From CAVUAT01 sp963848045 (GTDB lineage Bacteria; Actinomycetota; Thermoleophilia; Solirubrobacterales; 70-9): a stretch of DNA of 64,000 bases. Made by a program: the position numbers and the translations under genes. The notes below the pieces were generated by a model, which worked only from the letters and a program-made list of their open reading frames with translations, had not been told where the DNA came from and made no database searches. Location of the stretch: positions 620,001 through 684,000 of the forward strand of contig CAWKCC010000004.1 of assembly GCA_963848045.1 (NCBI GenBank), in the 5' to 3' direction. Numbering within the stretch: position 1 is the stretch's first letter; each line of letters starts with the position of its first letter. This document shows, piece after piece, positions 24,644-33,102 of this stretch.

Positions 24644-25876
24644 CTAGGCGGCGGCCGGCGCCTTCTCGGCGTCGGCGGCGGCGCCGTTCCCCGAGGCCTT
24701 GGCGGCCTTCGCCTCCGGAGTCTCCTCCTCGACGTCGCGACCCATCAGCAGCTCCTTGGCGATCACCAGGCGCTGGATCTGGGAGGTGCCCTCGTACAGC
24801 TGCATGATCTTGGCGTCCCGCATCAGCTTCTCGACCGGATACTCCTTGATGAAGCCGTAGCCGCCGTAGACCTGCACCGCGTCGACGGTGCACTCCATCG
24901 CGGAGTCGGCGGCGAAGCGCTTCGCGTGCGAGGAGGCGAGCGTGTTGCGCTTGCCCTGGTCGAGCAGCACGGCCGACTTGTGGACCAGCAGGCGGGCGGC
25001 CTCGACCTTGGTCGCCATGTCGGCGATCATGAAGGCGACCGCCTGGTGCATGGCGATCGGCACCCCGAACTGGACCCGCTCCTTCGAGTACTCGGCTGCG
25101 TACTCGAGCGCGGCGCGGGCGATGCCGACCGCCATCGCCGCCACGCCGGGGCGCGTGCGATCCAGCGTCTGCATCGCCAGCTTGAACCCGTGGTTCTCCT
25201 CGCCCAGCAGGTTGGCCGCGGGGACCTCGGTGTCGTTGAAGGTGATGGTCGCGGTGTTGGAGGCCCGCTGCCCCATCTTGTCCTCCTTCTTGTCCACCGT
25301 GACCGTGTCGTCCTTGTCGACGACGAAGGCCGAGATGCCGCGGTGGCCGGCCTCCTTGTCGGTCTTGGCGTAGACCGTGAACCAGTCGGCGTAGCCGCCG
25401 TTGGTGATGAAGCACTTGGAGCCGTTGATCACGTACTTGTCGCCCTTCTTGACCGCGGTGGTCTTCATGCCTGAGACGTCGGAGCCGGCGTCGGGCTCGG
25501 TCAGGCAGAACGAGGCGAGCTTGGCCGACTCGGTCAGCATGCCCATGTACTTCTTCTTGGTCTCCTCGGAGCCGCCGATGCCGACCGGAGCGGATGCGAG
25601 CCCGTTGGCCATCAGCGAGGTGCCGATGCCTGAGCAACCCCAGCCCATCTCCTCCTCGATGATGCAGCCCGAGAGGTAGTCGAGGCCCGGGCCACCGTAC
25701 TCCTCGGGGACATGGGTGTTCATGAGCCCGATCTCCCAGGCCTTGTCGATGATGTCCTGAGGCCAGGTGCCTTCCTTGTCGTACTCCCAGGCGACCTTGC
25801 GGATGTCCTTCTCGGCGAAGCTGTGGGCCAGTTCCTGAAGGTCCTTCTGCTCGTCTGTGAGGGTGAAATCGACCAC
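24644..25876 (-). CDS. Acyl-CoA dehydrogenase
   Basis: A 410-residue FAD flavoenzyme for the first oxidation of acyl-CoA thioesters. Features in order: the N-terminal helix block FTLTDEQKDLQELAHSFAEK; the flavin/substrate loop SFCLTEPDAGSDVSGM; the middle beta domain; and the C-terminal signature YGGYGFIKEYPVEKLMRDAK, with the catalytic Glu position in YEGTSQIQR. GTG 25876 is preferred over an upstream in-frame start because AAGGAG lies about eleven bases ahead and the protein then begins exactly at the family N-terminus. A palindromic site about 80 bases upstream suggests TetR-type control. The C-terminus has a short Ala/Glu-rich tail. Confidence 0.94.
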   Translation of the reverse strand: MVDFTLTDEQKDLQELAHSFAEKDIRKVAWEYDKEGTWPQDIIDKAWEIGLMNTHVPEEYGGPGLDYLSGCIIEEEMGWGCSGIGTSLMANGLASAPVGIGGSEETKKKYMGMLTESAKLASFCLTEPDAGSDVSGMKTTAVKKGDKYVINGSKCFITNGGYADWFTVYAKTDKEAGHRGISAFVVDKDDTVTVDKKEDKMGQRASNTATITFNDTEVPAANLLGEENHGFKLAMQTLDRTRPGVAAMAVGIARAALEYAAEYSKERVQFGVPIAMHQAVAFMIADMATKVEAARLLVHKSAVLLDQGKRNTLASSHAKRFAADSAMECTVDAVQVYGGYGFIKEYPVEKLMRDAKIMQLYEGTSQIQRLVIAKELLMGRDVEEETPEAKAAKASGNGAAADAEKAPAAA

Positions 25877-26181
25877 GGTGGGTTGGGCTCCTTGTGAGTT
25901 GGGAAGTCTCCGCTCGGCGGCTGGGCCCGAGAGCCTCAGCGCCACCGAGACTGATTGACTGGTCAGTCAGCCAGCTCCCTGAATCGTAGCGGATCGGAGT
26001 CCCGGAATTGTCGGGGCCGGGCCTCGATCGCGCCTCCGTGCCCAGTACCGAACCGGCCCCGCGCTCCGCACCGATTCCGCGCCGATGACCAGGGCCGCGT
26101 CCCGCTCTCCGTAGCGGCCCCGGAGGCCGTGGCGGGGGCGAGCACCGATGTATCCCCCGAGCGGGGTGTCACGATCAGCAC
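25877..26181. other. 305-base divergent intergenic region
   Basis: No gene was found here. It holds the ribosome binding site of the acyl-CoA dehydrogenase, a palindromic operator-like site (25956-25969), and on the minus strand a possible -10 TACGAT at 25988-25983 with a weak GACAAT-like -35 upstream. The operator would lie just downstream of that -10. The half nearer 26181 is GC-rich, with no recognisable structure and no clear ribosome binding site before ATG 26182. Confidence 0.6.
25956..25969. promoter_or_regulatory. TetR-type operator candidate upstream of the acyl-CoA dehydrogenase
   Basis: TGACTG-GT-CAGTCA is an inverted repeat with six-base arms and a two-base spacer, resembling sites bound by TetR-family regulators of fatty-acid genes. 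It is about 80 bases upstream of the acyl-CoA dehydrogenase start and just downstream of a TACGAT -10 candidate on the minus strand, a position suited to repression. No TetR gene is seen in the window. Confidence 0.55.
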
Positions 26182-26856
26182 ATGGCCCTGCCCGAGGCTT
26201 CCCTTCCGGCCAGATTCACTGACCGCGCAGATGCGGGCCGGCAGCTTGCCCGGCGCCTCACGGAGCTTCGGGACGAGCAGCCCGTGGTGGTCGCGCTGCC
26301 GCGGGGTGGCGTGCCCGTCGCCCGCGAGATCGCCGAGGCGCTCGACGCGCCGCTGGAGGTCCTGATTGTCCGCAAGCTGGGAGCGCCGCAGCATCCCGAG
26401 TTCGGGATCGGCGCATTGGCCGAGGACGGGACCACCGTGGTCGACCAGGCCTCGGTGCAGGCGCTCGGCCTCAGCGACGAGCAGGTTGAGGCGATCAAGG
26501 CCGACGAGGAGGCCGAGATGCGCCGGCGCGCCGAGCTCTACCGCGGCGGCCGGCCGCCCCCTGACCTGGCCGGGAGGACCGTGATCGTGGTCGACGACGG
26601 CGTGGCGACCGGCGGCACCGACGCGGCTGCGCTGCGCGCGATCCGCCAGCAACGGCCGTGGAGACTGGTCCTCGCGGTCCCGGTATGCGTTCCGTCCGTC
26701 GCCCGCATGCTCGCCGAGGACGCCGACGATGTGATCGCCCTGCTCTCGCCCCGCTTCCTGGACGGCGTTGGGCTCTGGTTCGACGACTTCTCACAGGTCT
26801 CCGACGCCGAGGTGATCGCCCTGCTCGAGCGCGGCAGCGCCGCGCGAGACTCCTGA
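26182..26856 (+). CDS. Phosphoribosyltransferase family protein
   Basis: A 224-residue type I phosphoribosyltransferase fold. The PRPP loop is VIVVDDGVATGGTDAA at about 133-148, and the N-terminal VVVALPRGGVPVAREIAEAL is the typical opening of the stand-alone group often called 'putative phosphoribosyltransferase'. True base specificity is unknown. The loop between (LGAPQHPEFGIGALAEDG) is characteristic of this subfamily. Its stop overlaps the start of the erythromycin-esterase-like gene as TGATG, so the two are coupled. The ATG at 26182 has no strong ribosome binding site. Confidence 0.85.
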   Translation: MALPEASLPARFTDRADAGRQLARRLTELRDEQPVVVALPRGGVPVAREIAEALDAPLEVLIVRKLGAPQHPEFGIGALAEDGTTVVDQASVQALGLSDEQVEAIKADEEAEMRRRAELYRGGRPPPDLAGRTVIVVDDGVATGGTDAAALRAIRQQRPWRLVLAVPVCVPSVARMLAEDADDVIALLSPRFLDGVGLWFDDFSQVSDAEVIALLERGSAARDS

Positions 26857-28214
26857 TGGGCGCCGCAAAGCCGGCTCCTGCCCGATCGGGAAACGGGGGT
26901 GCGCGCGGCGCGCTGCACGAGCTCGCCCGGCCGCTGAGGGGGGGCCCGCATGACTACGACGAGCTGATCGACCTGGTCGGCGACGCCCGAGTCGTGCTGC
27001 TCGGCGAGGCCAGCCACGGAACCCACGAGTTCTACCGCGAGCGCGCGCGGATCACGCGCCGCCTGATAGAGGAGAAGGGCTTCTCGGCCGTGGCCGTCGA
27101 GGCCGACTGGCCCGACGCCTACCGCGTCAACCGCTACGCGCGCGGCGCGCCCGAGGACGCCGACGCCGAGGAGGCCCTGCGGGGCTTCCGGCGCTTCCCG
27201 ACCTGGATGTGGCGCAACGCCGAGGTGCTCGATTTCGTCGGCTGGCTCCGCGATCACAACGACCGGCGGCCGGGTGAGCCGGTCGGCTTCTACGGGCTCG
27301 ACCTGTACAGCCTCTACGCCTCGGTGGCCGAGGTGATCTCGTACCTTGAGAAGGTCGACCCTCCCGCAGCTGAGCGCGCGCGAAGCCGGTACGCGTGCTT
27401 CGAGCATTTCGGCGGCGAGAGCCAGGAATACGGCCGGGCGGTCAGCCTTGGGGTCAGCGAATCGTGCAGGCAGGGCGTGATCGCCCAGCTGAGCGAGCTG
27501 CAGCGAAACTCGATCGCCTATCTGCGCCGCGACGGACTCGCTGCGGAGGACGACCAGTTCTACGCAGAGCAGAACGCCAGGCTCGTAGCCAGCGCCGAGG
27601 AGTACTACCGGTCGATGTTCACGGACGCGACCTCCTCGTGGAACCTGCGCGACAGCCACATGGCCGAGACGCTCGACGAGCTGCTGGACCACCTCGGGCG
27701 TCACGGCGACCTCCCGCGGGTGGTCGTCTGGGAGCACAACTCGCACATCGGCGACGCGCGAGCGACCGAGATGGGCTCGCGCGGCGAGCTCAACGTGGGC
27801 CAGCTCGCCAGGCTGCGCCACAGTCGCGGAGCGTTCCTGGTCGGATTCACCACCTACTCGGGAACCGTCACCGCCGCCTCCTCCTGGGACGCTCCCGCGC
27901 AGCGAAAGCAGGTCCGGCCGGCGCGGCCGGACAGCTACGAGGCGCTGCTTCACGATCTGGGCCAGCCCGCCTTCCTGCTCGACCTGCGGCGAGCCGAGGT
28001 CGCGGCAGCGCTCCAGGAGCCACGGCTCGAGCGCGCGATCGGGGTCATCTACCGCCCCGAGACCGAGCGGGCCAGCCACTACTTCATGGCGCGTCTCGAC
28101 CGCCAGTTCGACGCCCTGATCCATCTCGATGAGACGCGCGCCGTCGAGCCGCTGGAGCGAACGGCCGGCTGGGAGCTGGGCGAGCCGCCGGAAACCTATC
28201 CGACCGCCCTCTAG
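26856..28214 (+). CDS. Erythromycin esterase-like family protein
   Basis: A 452-residue protein of the erythromycin esterase/EreA-like family. The N-terminal catalytic block is LLGEASHGTHEFYRERARI at about 49-67, with the conserved Glu-x-x-His. Later come AVEADWPDAYRVN, a WLRDHN region, and VVWEHNSHIGDA near 290, which carries another metal/active-site pair. Some family members hydrolyse macrolide rings, but most chromosomal copies beside a phosphoribosyltransferase have no known substrate, so a resistance call would be an overstatement. The ATG at 26856 shares its A with the TGA of the preceding gene. Confidence 0.87.
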   Translation: MGAAKPAPARSGNGGARGALHELARPLRGGPHDYDELIDLVGDARVVLLGEASHGTHEFYRERARITRRLIEEKGFSAVAVEADWPDAYRVNRYARGAPEDADAEEALRGFRRFPTWMWRNAEVLDFVGWLRDHNDRRPGEPVGFYGLDLYSLYASVAEVISYLEKVDPPAAERARSRYACFEHFGGESQEYGRAVSLGVSESCRQGVIAQLSELQRNSIAYLRRDGLAAEDDQFYAEQNARLVASAEEYYRSMFTDATSSWNLRDSHMAETLDELLDHLGRHGDLPRVVVWEHNSHIGDARATEMGSRGELNVGQLARLRHSRGAFLVGFTTYSGTVTAASSWDAPAQRKQVRPARPDSYEALLHDLGQPAFLLDLRRAEVAAALQEPRLERAIGVIYRPETERASHYFMARLDRQFDALIHLDETRAVEPLERTAGWELGEPPETYPTAL

Positions 28215-28306
28215 GATCCACGCGGGAACCTTGCGATGCCAGGCACGGTGATCGAAAAGACCGCATCAGGAGCAGCAGAGCGGCCCTGCGCCGTGAGGCC
28301 CCCAGC

Positions 28307-29086
28307 GTGAGCGCCGCCCCGGACGGAGCTTCGGGGGCGTTGGCGACCAGCGGCCCGCAGGCGGGCACCGCGACGGCGCTGGTCGAGCTCGACCGAGTCT
28401 CGCGCCGCTATCGGATGGGCGAGCTCACGGTGACCGCGCTCGAGCAGACCTCCCTGCGGATAGACGCTGGTGAGTTCGCCGTCGTGCTCGGCCCCTCGGG
28501 CAGCGGCAAGACCACCCTGCTCAACATGATCGGGGCGCTGGACTCGCCCAGCTCGGGGACGATTCGGATCGCCGGCGAGGACATCACCAAGGCATCGAAG
28601 GCCGAGCTGTTCCGGTTCCGGCGGCACACGGTCAGCTTCATCTTCCAGAGCTTCAATCTCTTCGGAGCGCTGACCGCCCTGGAGAACACAGAGTTCGGCG
28701 CCGACGTCAGCGGCAGGGAGGACGCACAGGGAGTCGCCCGCGAGATGCTCGAGCGCCTCGGCCTGGGCAAGCGGGTGGATCACTTCCCACACCAGCTCTC
28801 CGGGGGCGAGCAGCAGCGCGTCGCCATCGCCCGCGCGCTCGCCACGGGCAATCCGATTCTGCTCGCCGACGAGCCCACCGGCGAGCTCGACTTCAAAACC
28901 GGGGTCCAGATCCTCGAGCTTCTCCACGAGCAGACCCACAGCGAGGAGACCGCGATCCTGATCGTCACCCACAACCGTGAGATCGCCCGCGTCGCCCACC
29001 GCGTGATCGAGCTCAGCAGTGGGCGGATCGTCTCCGACGCGCCCAATCCGGAGGGCCCGGCGGACATCTCCGAGCTCCACTGGTAG
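28307..29086 (+). CDS. ABC transporter ATP-binding protein (MacB/LolD type)
   Basis: A 259-residue ATPase. Walker A GPSGSGKTT is at about 65-73, the signature LSGGEQQRVAIARAL near 163-177, and Walker B with catalytic Glu as ILLADEPTGELD near 185-196. The Q-loop region FIFQSFNLFGALTALENTEF is typical of the MacB/LolD/FtsE group that partners FtsX-like permeases. About 30 extra N-terminal residues precede the first strand; GTG 28307 is the available start. The FtsX-like permease gene begins three bases after its stop. Confidence 0.92.
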   Translation: MSAAPDGASGALATSGPQAGTATALVELDRVSRRYRMGELTVTALEQTSLRIDAGEFAVVLGPSGSGKTTLLNMIGALDSPSSGTIRIAGEDITKASKAELFRFRRHTVSFIFQSFNLFGALTALENTEFGADVSGREDAQGVAREMLERLGLGKRVDHFPHQLSGGEQQRVAIARALATGNPILLADEPTGELDFKTGVQILELLHEQTHSEETAILIVTHNREIARVAHRVIELSSGRIVSDAPNPEGPADISELHW

Positions 29087-29089
29087 GCG

Positions 29090-31534
29090 ATGAGCAACCC
29101 TCGCCTCTGGCTGCGCTGGTCCTGGCGGGATCTCCGCAGCCGCTGGCTGCTGGTGATCGCGATCGCGATGGTGATCGCGATCGGCACGGGCCTCTACTCG
29201 GGCATCGGCAGCCTCGAGAGCTGGCGGGTGGCGTCCAACGACGCGAGCTTCGCCGCTCTCGACGCCCACGAGCTCGAGATCGAGCTGCCCGAGGGCGGCC
29301 TGGCACCCCCCGGCAGGCTGACGGAGGCCGCCCAGTCGATACCGGCCGCCGGCGAGGTGGCCGAGGTCAACGAGCGGCTCGTGGCCCCGACCCAGGTGGA
29401 GGTGGCGCGGCCCGGGGAAGAGCCCCTGGTCAGCTCCGGGCAGATCGTCGGCTCGCAGCTCGGCCCCGATGGGCCGACCGTGGACGGCGTCTCGGCATCG
29501 AGCGGGCGCGGGCTGCGGGCCGGCGACTCGGGGCGCCCGGTCGCCGTGCTGGAAGCGAGCTTCGCCGAGTACCACGGGCTGCCGAGCACCGGGGCGCTGC
29601 GCGTTGCGGGCGGGGGACGGCTGCGCTATGTGGGACAGGGCCGTTCCCCCGAGTACTTCCTGGTCACGCGGCCCGGCGGCGGTGAGTTCGGGGGCGCCGA
29701 GACCAGCTTCGCCGTGCTCTTCACCTCGCTCGAGACGGCCCAGGCGATCAGCGGCCGGCGAGGGGTCAACAACGCGGTGATCGGCCTCCGCGACGGCGCC
29801 GACGAGGCTGTCGTTCGCGCGCAGCTCGAGTCCGCGCTGAGACGCGGAGTCCCGGGTGCCGAGGTGAGCGCGATCGAGGACGAGCCCGCACACCGAATTC
29901 TCTACAAGGACGCGGAGGGAGACCAGAGGCTGTTCGCGATCTTCGCCTACCTGATCCTCGCCGGCGCGGCCTTCGCCGCCTTCAACCTCTCCAGCAGGAT
30001 CGTCGAGTCCCAGCGCCGCGAGATCGGCATCGGCATGGCGCTCGGCGTCCCGCCGCGAACGCTGGCCGTCCGGCCGCTCCTGTTCGGGGCGCAGGTCGCC
30101 CTGGCGGGGATGGCGCTCGGCCTGGTCCTCGGCCTGCTGGCCGGCGACCTGATGCGCAACGCCCTGGAGGAGCTGCTACCGCTGCCCGAGATGCGCACCC
30201 CGTTCCAGCCGGGCGTCTTCGTAAGGGGAGCGCTGGTCGGGTTGCTGCTGCCGCTGCTGGCCACCGCGCTCCCGGTCTGGCGGGCCGTGCGCGTCGCGCC
30301 CACCGACGCGATCCGTGCCGGCTTCAGCTCGGCGAGGTCCAGCGGGCTGGCCTCGCTCGGCAGGCGCCTGCCCGGCTCGGCGCTCGCCCGGATGCCCGTC
30401 CGCAATGTGCTCAGGGCGCCGCGACGCACGGCCCTGACCGCGCTCGGCATCGGGGCCGTGATCACCGTGATGATCGCCTTCTCCAGCCTCGTGGATTCCT
30501 TCGTGGCGACGGTCGACCGCGGCGAGCAGGAGGTCGCGGGAGACAACCCCTCCAGGGTGAACGTAACGCTCGACGGCTTCTACGGCCGCCGCTCGGACCT
30601 CGTGCGGCGGGTGGAGGGCTCCGAGGGGGTCGCGCAGGCCGAGCCGCGCCTGGAGCTTCCCGGGAGGCTGGCCTCCGGGCAGCGGGGCTTCGACGCGGTC
30701 ATCCGCCTGATCGATGCCGACAGCCCGATCTGGCGACCCGGCGTCAGCGCCGGAGCGGATCTCGCCTCCGGGGAGCCCGGGATCCTGATCGCCGAGGAGG
30801 CGGCGGATGACCTCGACCTGAGCGTCGGGGACGAGGTCGAGGTCGCGCACCCGGTGCGGATCGATCGGACCTCGATCGGCCAGGCGAGCACGGGCTTCCG
30901 GGTGATCGGCCTGCACGCCGACCCGTTCCGAAACTTCGCCTACCTCGACTCCGCCCAGGCAGCGCGCATGAACCTCTCCGGCCAAACCAACGAGCTCGCG
31001 ATCCTGCCCGCGCCCGGTGACTCGGAGGAGGCCCTGAAGCGGGAGCTGTTCGCCCTGCCGGGGGTCGCGGGGGTCGAGCGGGCGACCGCGAGCGCCGAGT
31101 TCGTGCGCGAGCGCCTGAACGACTTCCTCGGGATCCTCAGGGTGGTCGAGGGCTTCGCCCTGCTGCTGGCCCTGCTGATCGCCTTCAACTCCACCAGCAT
31201 CAGCGCCGACGAGCGCGCGAGGGAGAACGCGACGATGATGGCCTACGGGATCACGCCCGGGCGCACGGTCGGGATCGCGATCGCCGAGAGCACCATGGTC
31301 GGGATCCTGGGCACGGCGATCGGCATCGCCTCGGGAATCGCAATCCTCAACTGGGTGCTGAGCGTGACCCTGCCCGAGACCCTGCCCGACCTCGGGGTGC
31401 TCGCGTCGGTGGCGGCGGGATCGGTGCTGACGGCCTGCGCGGTCGGGATCGTCGGGGTGGGCCTCGCGCCCCTGCTCACGGCGCGCCGCATCCGGCGCAT
31501 GGACGTTCCCTCGACCCTGCGGGTGGTGGAATGA
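29090..31534 (+). CDS. ABC transporter permease with two FtsX domains
   Basis: An 814-residue membrane protein. The first transmembrane helix (about 17-38) leads into a large external domain, then an FtsX-type three-helix block at about 283-405. A second external domain follows after a transmembrane helix near 455-475, then a second FtsX block at about 690-805. This double layout is usual in Gram-positive exporters of lipids or lipoproteins and in antimicrobial-peptide sensing pumps. There is no adjacent two-component system, so a house-keeping export or lipoprotein-release role is more likely. It is coupled to the ATPase gene. Confidence 0.9.
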   Translation: MSNPRLWLRWSWRDLRSRWLLVIAIAMVIAIGTGLYSGIGSLESWRVASNDASFAALDAHELEIELPEGGLAPPGRLTEAAQSIPAAGEVAEVNERLVAPTQVEVARPGEEPLVSSGQIVGSQLGPDGPTVDGVSASSGRGLRAGDSGRPVAVLEASFAEYHGLPSTGALRVAGGGRLRYVGQGRSPEYFLVTRPGGGEFGGAETSFAVLFTSLETAQAISGRRGVNNAVIGLRDGADEAVVRAQLESALRRGVPGAEVSAIEDEPAHRILYKDAEGDQRLFAIFAYLILAGAAFAAFNLSSRIVESQRREIGIGMALGVPPRTLAVRPLLFGAQVALAGMALGLVLGLLAGDLMRNALEELLPLPEMRTPFQPGVFVRGALVGLLLPLLATALPVWRAVRVAPTDAIRAGFSSARSSGLASLGRRLPGSALARMPVRNVLRAPRRTALTALGIGAVITVMIAFSSLVDSFVATVDRGEQEVAGDNPSRVNVTLDGFYGRRSDLVRRVEGSEGVAQAEPRLELPGRLASGQRGFDAVIRLIDADSPIWRPGVSAGADLASGEPGILIAEEAADDLDLSVGDEVEVAHPVRIDRTSIGQASTGFRVIGLHADPFRNFAYLDSAQAARMNLSGQTNELAILPAPGDSEEALKRELFALPGVAGVERATASAEFVRERLNDFLGILRVVEGFALLLALLIAFNSTSISADERARENATMMAYGITPGRTVGIAIAESTMVGILGTAIGIASGIAILNWVLSVTLPETLPDLGVLASVAAGSVLTACAVGIVGVGLAPLLTARRIRRMDVPSTLRVVE

Positions 31535-31665
31535 CCGACGTCGGCGAGGCCCTGTCATCGCTCCGGCTCCGTAGTCAGCCCTTAGCCAGACCGGGGGTCA
31601 GCGCCGATGCCCATCTACGCGATCGCACATAGATTCAGCTCACGCACACCTAGGAAGGAGCATCG

Positions 31666-32124
31666 ATGAGCTCAGAGGGGATTACCTCGCAGGAACCGCA
31701 GCGCGGGGCGCTGCCCAGCTTCGACAAGGGCATCGTCGGAGACGTGATGCGGACGGGGGTGATGACGGCTTCCCCGGACGCCCCGCTCAGGGACATCGCC
31801 GCGACCATGGCCGACTACCGCGTCCACTCGGTGGTGATCACCGACCTCGAGCTGGGCAGCGGCGAGCAGCGCGCCTGGGGCATCGTCACCGACGCCGACA
31901 TCCTCGAGGCGACCCGGAGCGATATTGACGGGCTGACGGCCCGCGACTGCGCCGCGAGCGAGTTGATCACGGTGACTCCGGGCGAGAGCCTCGAGCACGC
32001 CGCCCAGATGATGAGCGAGCACGAGGCGAGCCATCTGCTGGTCGCGGACCCCGAGACGGGACGTCCGGTGGGAATGATCTCGAGCCTCGATATCGCTGCA
32101 GTGGTGGCTCACGGTCGCGCCTGA
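31666..32124 (+). CDS. CBS-domain pair protein
   Basis: A 152-residue protein with a tandem CBS (Bateman) module: VGDVMRTGVMTASPDAPLRD opens the first at about 26-45, and CAASELITVTPGESLEHAAQ opens the second near 90-109. GRPVGMISSLDIAAVV closes it. Such modules bind adenosine nucleotides and regulate partners. No effector domain is attached, so it acts alone or through a partner. ATG 31666 has a strong AAGGAG six bases upstream. Its stop codon is the first copy of a 20-base tandem duplication. Confidence 0.9.
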   Translation: MSSEGITSQEPQRGALPSFDKGIVGDVMRTGVMTASPDAPLRDIAATMADYRVHSVVITDLELGSGEQRAWGIVTDADILEATRSDIDGLTARDCAASELITVTPGESLEHAAQMMSEHEASHLLVADPETGRPVGMISSLDIAAVVAHGRA

Positions 32125-32151
32125 GCCAGGGCGGTCGCACCTGAGCCAGGG
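32112..32151 (+). repeat. 20-base tandem duplication spanning a stop codon
   Basis: Two adjacent 20-base units (32112-32131 and 32132-32151) differ at one position (GCGCC versus GCACC). Each contains the TGA that ends the CBS gene. The duplication leaves the protein unchanged and puts a second in-register stop copy downstream. Confidence 0.9.
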
Positions 32152-32189
32152 GGTGGAGCCTCGCCCGGCGCGGCTTTACCCTCTGCAGA

Positions 32190-32660
32190 ATGCCCAGCGC
32201 GGAGATCCAAGCGGGCACCGTGATGATCCTGGTGGTGCTGGTGGCGCTGCCGATCGGCGCCGCCGCATTCGCGCTCGGGGCCGGTAACGCGTTCAGCCAG
32301 ATCGGCAAGGGCGACTTCGCCATGGACCACGAGTTGACGGCGAGCGGGGGCTCCAGCGGACCCGACGGGCCCGCGTCTGCGCAGGAGCGCGAGCAGGAGG
32401 TTCGGCAGATGGTCGAGGCGCGCTCATACCGTCGCCAGGCCCGCGGCGAGGACGCGCTGGACGTCGATGCCGAGGTGAAGAGGCTGCTTGCCCCCGAGCG
32501 CAGCGGGCGTGGCCTGGGTGCCGACCGGGAGCTGCGCGAGGAGGTGCGGCAACTGGTGATGGCCCGCAACGAGCGCCGGGCGCGGCAGGGCAAGAAGGAG
32601 CTCGACGTCGGAGCCGAGGTCGAGCGCCAGCTCCGCGAGCTCGAGAACCTGGGGCAATAG
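32190..32660 (+). CDS. Membrane-anchored protein with duplicated helical motif
   Basis: A 156-residue protein. One N-terminal transmembrane segment (about residues 8-32, VMILVVLVALPIGAAAFALG) is followed by a charged cytoplasmic or external tail. The tail holds two copies of a ~35-residue unit: REQEVRQMVEARSYRRQARG...LDVDAEVKRLL and REEVRQLVMARNERRARQGK..LDVGAEVERQL. The unit reads as a helix-turn-helix of charged residues ending in LDVxAEVxRxL. Similar units occur in actinobacterial proteins of unknown role; I do not assign a function. Its TAG lies inside a 16-base tandem repeat. Confidence 0.75.
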   Translation: MPSAEIQAGTVMILVVLVALPIGAAAFALGAGNAFSQIGKGDFAMDHELTASGGSSGPDGPASAQEREQEVRQMVEARSYRRQARGEDALDVDAEVKRLLAPERSGRGLGADRELREEVRQLVMARNERRARQGKKELDVGAEVERQLRELENLGQ

Positions 32661-32676
32661 AAACCTGGGGCAATAG
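32645..32676 (+). repeat. 16-base tandem duplication spanning a stop codon
   Basis: Two adjacent 16-base units (32645-32660 and 32661-32676) differ only in the first base. Each ends with the TAG stop of the membrane-anchored protein gene. It is the second such stop-spanning duplication within 0.6 kb. Confidence 0.9.
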
Positions 32677-32733
32677 AGGCCTCCGCCCGGCTGACGACGC
32701 CGAGAGCGGCACCGCGGTATATACATTCGGGTC

Positions 32734-33102
32734 ATGGCAGCCCCCGAGCAGGATCGCGAGCGCCTCGAAGCCGACGCCGCCGACACGGTGGTCGAGATGG
32801 ACGAGCTGCTCAACCGGGCGGGCACCTACTTCAACCCGCAGACCGAGATGATGGTGGTGGTCGACGAGTCGAGCTCGATCGACCTCGAGATCTTCAACAT
32901 GGAGGCATACGAGGGAGCCGAGTGGGTGCGGATCTCCGACGACGTCGCCGTGGACGAGGAGCAGCGCGACGCCCTGCTGCTTGATTTCCAGACGCACTAC
33001 CACCCGGGCTCGGCGGGCTCGCTCTCCGAGACGGCTCTCGAGCAGGGCGACGAGGAGGTCGACGAGGGCGAGGAGGGCCAGGAGCCCGGGCGCGAGGATT
33101 GA
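32734..33102 (+). CDS. Small acidic protein of unknown function
   Basis: A 122-residue soluble protein from ATG 32734. The first 90 residues appear folded (VVEMDELLNRAGTYFNPQTE; MMVVVDESSSIDLEIFNM; YEGAEWVRISDDVAVDEEQR); the rest is a very acidic tail (Asp/Glu-rich, about 100-122). I do not recognise a domain. Its stop overlaps the TTG start of the peroxiredoxin gene by four bases, so it is likely translated together with Bcp. Confidence 0.7.
   Translation: MAAPEQDRERLEADAADTVVEMDELLNRAGTYFNPQTEMMVVVDESSSIDLEIFNMEAYEGAEWVRISDDVAVDEEQRDALLLDFQTHYHPGSAGSLSETALEQGDEEVDEGEEGQEPGRED

Noticed and set aside
26856..28214. Reading the erythromycin-esterase-like gene as an antibiotic-resistance gene
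   Set aside because: Family includes many non-resistance members; no mobile context.
28211..29893. 560-residue open frame antisense to the ABC ATPase and permease
   Set aside because: Overlaps two convincing genes and has shadow composition.
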